A stretch of DNA of 64,000 nucleotides from RYN-230 sp963718305. Its GTDB lineage: Bacteria; Actinomycetota; Actinomycetes; Streptosporangiales; Streptosporangiaceae. Positions 62,401 to 64,000 of the stretch are shown here, piece by piece (the first letter of the stretch is position 1; each line of letters opens with the position of its first letter). The stretch lies in contig CAVQZG010000020.1 in NCBI GenBank assembly GCA_963718305.1, forward strand, positions 434,001 to 498,000, written 5' to 3'. Below the pieces are notes generated by a model. It saw only the letters and a program-made list of their open reading frames with translations, did not search any database and had not been told where the DNA came from. Position numbers and translations under genes: made by a program.

Positions 62401-63027
62401 TCATCCGGGCTCCGCTGCCGCCCGCTGGACCAGGGTCTTCAGCCCGTTGTACGTGGCCCCGCCGATCACCCGCGCGGTGATCCGGCCACTGCGTGAAATC
62501 ACCAGTGTGGTCGGGATCCCGGCGGGCGGCACCGTATTGCGGAAATCGAGGGCGAGGTTGTCGCTGGGGTCGTTGAGGCTGGGATAGCTGATCCGGAAGT
62601 TGTTCATGAAGGCCTCGGCGCTGGGCGGGCTGTCCCGGATATCGATGCCGAGGAAGCGGACCCCGGACGCCTTGAAGTGCGTGGCCAGCGCGGCCAGGCC
62701 GGGGGCTTCTTCCCGGCACGGCGTGCACCACGAGCCCCAGAAGTTCAGCACCACGACGTGACCGCGGTAGGCCGTCAGCGCGAGTTTCCCGCCGCCGACC
62801 ACCTGGCCGCTGACCGACGGGGCCACCGGCCCCGTCCCGCTCTTGAACACCGTGGTCCCCGGGCTCCCGGCTACGAAGCTCTGCCCGTTGCTGGCCGGGG
62901 TGCTCGCGGCGATGTTGCCTGTGGTGCAGCCCGCCACCGCCAGCGCCGAGGTGACCATGAGGGCAGCCGCCGCAGCGCCGCGCCCCGCCCCGGCGGGGCG
63001 GCGGGTCCGGCGGGTGAGAGGGGGCAC
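62401..63027 (-). CDS. TlpA/ResA-like thiol-disulfide lipoprotein
   Basis: This 208-residue protein has a signal peptide with lipobox AVAGC (cysteine about 34) and a membrane-anchored thioredoxin fold. The active site is NFWGSWCTPCREEAPGL (CTPC), with the cis-Pro region GIPTTLVISRSG. It keeps apocytochrome c cysteines reduced for haem attachment by ResB/CcsB. It needs electrons from the cytoplasm, usually via CcdA, which is not encoded next to it here. It lies in the same transcript as resB and ccsB. Confidence 0.94.
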   Translation of the reverse strand: MPPLTRRTRRPAGAGRGAAAAALMVTSALAVAGCTTGNIAASTPASNGQSFVAGSPGTTVFKSGTGPVAPSVSGQVVGGGKLALTAYRGHVVVLNFWGSWCTPCREEAPGLAALATHFKASGVRFLGIDIRDSPPSAEAFMNNFRISYPSLNDPSDNLALDFRNTVPPAGIPTTLVISRSGRITARVIGGATYNGLKTLVQRAAAEPG

Positions 63028-63154
63028 GGGAAAAGATTCTCCTACAGGCAGTAGTACCAGGCCCTATTGTGCCTGACCGGGGTCGGCCCGCCCACGGCGG
63101 GGCGGCCTGGGCGGTCTCCGCGGCCAGGCTGGTCACCGGTTCCCGGCCGATCAG

Positions 63155-63190
63155 GCACCGGCCCCTCAAGCACCGGCCCCTCAAGCACCG
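63155..63190. repeat. 15-base tandem repeat spanning the phosphatase stop codon
   Basis: GCACCGGCCCCTCAA occurs twice head to tail (63155-63169 and 63170-63184), with a partial third copy. The stop codon of the histidine phosphatase (63181-63183) lies inside the second copy, as in the cbs repeat. Confidence 0.75.
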
Positions 63191-63861
63191 GGCGTCGGCG
63201 GCGGCCCGGAGCCCGCCGGCTCGCAGTAGGTGACGCTGGTGATCGTGTCCCCGGTGTAGCGGACGGTGGTCACGCTGGCCAGCGCGCACTGCCGGTGACG
63301 AGGGTCGTGCCACAGATGCTGTCCCTCGATGGCCCGGCGGGCGGTCCAGATGGGCAACTGGTGGCTGACGCAGACCACCTCGTGGCCTCGCGCAGCCCGC
63401 GCCGCATCGGCCATGGCCGCGAGCATCCGGACGGCGATGGCCTTATAAGGCTCGCCCCAGGACGGCCGGAACGGGTTGTACAGGTAGCGCCAGTCCACCG
63501 GGTGACGCAGTGCGCCGGAACCGACGCCGAACGTGGTGCCCTCGTAACGGTTCGTCGGCTCGATCAGCCGCTCGTCGATGTCCACCTCGAGACCGAACTG
63601 CGCGGCCAGCGGCGCCGCAGTCTCCAGCGCCCGGTCCAGTGGCGATGAGCGCAAGAGCACCACGTCCCGTCCGGCCAGGAACCCGGTGGCGGCCTTGGCC
63701 ATCAGGCGGCCCTCTTCGGACAGGTGGAAGCCGGGGAGGCGGCCGTACAGAACCCCGCCCGGGTTGTAGACCTCACCGTGGCGCAGCAGGTGCACCACGG
63801 TGCTGGCGGACGGCCCCGATGCTCCGCCGTCCCCCGGATTCGCGCCGCTCGTCTCAGTCAT
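63181..63861 (-). CDS. Histidine phosphatase (phosphoglycerate mutase-like)
   Basis: This 226-residue histidine phosphatase-superfamily enzyme has the catalytic RHG motif VVHLLRHGEVYNP, RSSPLDRALETAAPLA and the second His in EVVCVSHQLPIW. A family-typical insert DWRYLYNPFRPSWGEPYKAIAVRML is present. It is the member that stands before the tlpA-resB-ccsB genes in many actinobacteria (Rv0525 position), not a glycolytic mutase. The substrate is unknown. The N-terminal 20 residues are a polar extension. It is followed by the TlpA-like gene on the same strand. Confidence 0.92.
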   Translation of the reverse strand: MTETSGANPGDGGASGPSASTVVHLLRHGEVYNPGGVLYGRLPGFHLSEEGRLMAKAATGFLAGRDVVLLRSSPLDRALETAAPLAAQFGLEVDIDERLIEPTNRYEGTTFGVGSGALRHPVDWRYLYNPFRPSWGEPYKAIAVRMLAAMADAARAARGHEVVCVSHQLPIWTARRAIEGQHLWHDPRHRQCALASVTTVRYTGDTITSVTYCEPAGSGPPPTPGA

Positions 63862-64000
63862 GGCCGGCCCAGCCTACCGGGACAGCTGCGCTGATCCTGG
63901 CCCGGGCACCGGAGCAGGTGAACAGCGGGTAAACTCCGGCTAGCTCGTGGCTGCGCCTAGGGTTCCGCGCCTCGCCCGCACCGGTGACGACCGCACCGGC
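63862..64000. other. Window end without a recognised gene
   Basis: The last 139 bases hold no frame with recognisable features. In related genomes hemL lies upstream of the phosphatase; its end may be just outside the window. Confidence 0.5.

Overview
The window is about 72% G+C, gene-dense chromosomal DNA from a high-GC actinomycete. The assignment rests on a mycothiol S-conjugate amidase (mca), a BldC-type MerR regulator, frequent GTG starts, a Tat-exported secreted glycosidase, and two gene blocks in an order familiar from actinobacteria: mfd, lipoprotein, mazG, eno, ftsB-like, DUF501, ppx; and mca, greA, metB, cbs, thiolase. BldC suggests a filamentous, developmental lineage, but the genus cannot be named from this sequence. 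No insertion sequence, prophage, integrase, rRNA or CRISPR array was seen. One tRNA-like gene is present, and its anticodon loop is odd.

Layout. 1-2952: a GntR/FadR regulator cut by the window edge and a RecQ-like helicase with a C-terminal phosphoribosyltransferase-like segment. 2971-15376: accessory genes in regulator/target pairs (MMPL exporter with TetR; ArsR with SRPBCC protein; MarR-like regulator with a two-gene ABC exporter; MFS pump with LysR), plus two aldo/keto reductases, a cupin and a broken alpha/beta hydrolase. 15508-25087: secreted GH35 beta-galactosidase, rhodanese, a very long SNF2 helicase that continues into a SWIM domain, a broken acyl-CoA dehydrogenase-like gene and a GNAT acetyltransferase. 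25097-27076: small membrane protein, mca and greA. 27158-36024: drug pump with TetR, Lrp regulator with 4-hydroxyphenylpyruvate dioxygenase, threonine dehydratase, and a MoxR ATPase/VWA pair. 36242-41387: two membrane proteins, cystathionine gamma-synthase/lyase, cystathionine beta-synthase and a thiolase. 41509-42927: two small genes, then a 750-base stretch without a convincing CDS that holds the tRNA-like gene. 42928-52590: eight-gene minus-strand block from mfd to a uracil-DNA glycosylase. 52781-57342: methyltransferase, a fused sulfurylase-like/APS kinase protein, DUF4229, a serine/threonine dehydratase-like enzyme, BldC and a small protein. 57354-58985: a Pro/Gly/Ala-rich protein ending in an anthrax-lethal-factor-like metalloprotease domain. 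59489-63861: system II cytochrome c biogenesis genes (CcsB, ResB, TlpA-like) and a histidine phosphatase, with ccdA absent from its usual place.

How the genes work together. Transsulfuration (cbs, metB) and sulfate activation feed cysteine and hence mycothiol; Mca acts on mycothiol conjugates, next to several drug exporters and redox enzymes. Most regulator/target pairs are divergent or translationally coupled, and several have clear palindromic operators.

Quality caveat. Nine genes appear to need small frame corrections, several next to G or C runs. Each can be restored to a full family-like protein. This pattern favours base-calling indels over real gene decay, so pseudogene calls here should be read as probably intact gene, apparent frameshift.
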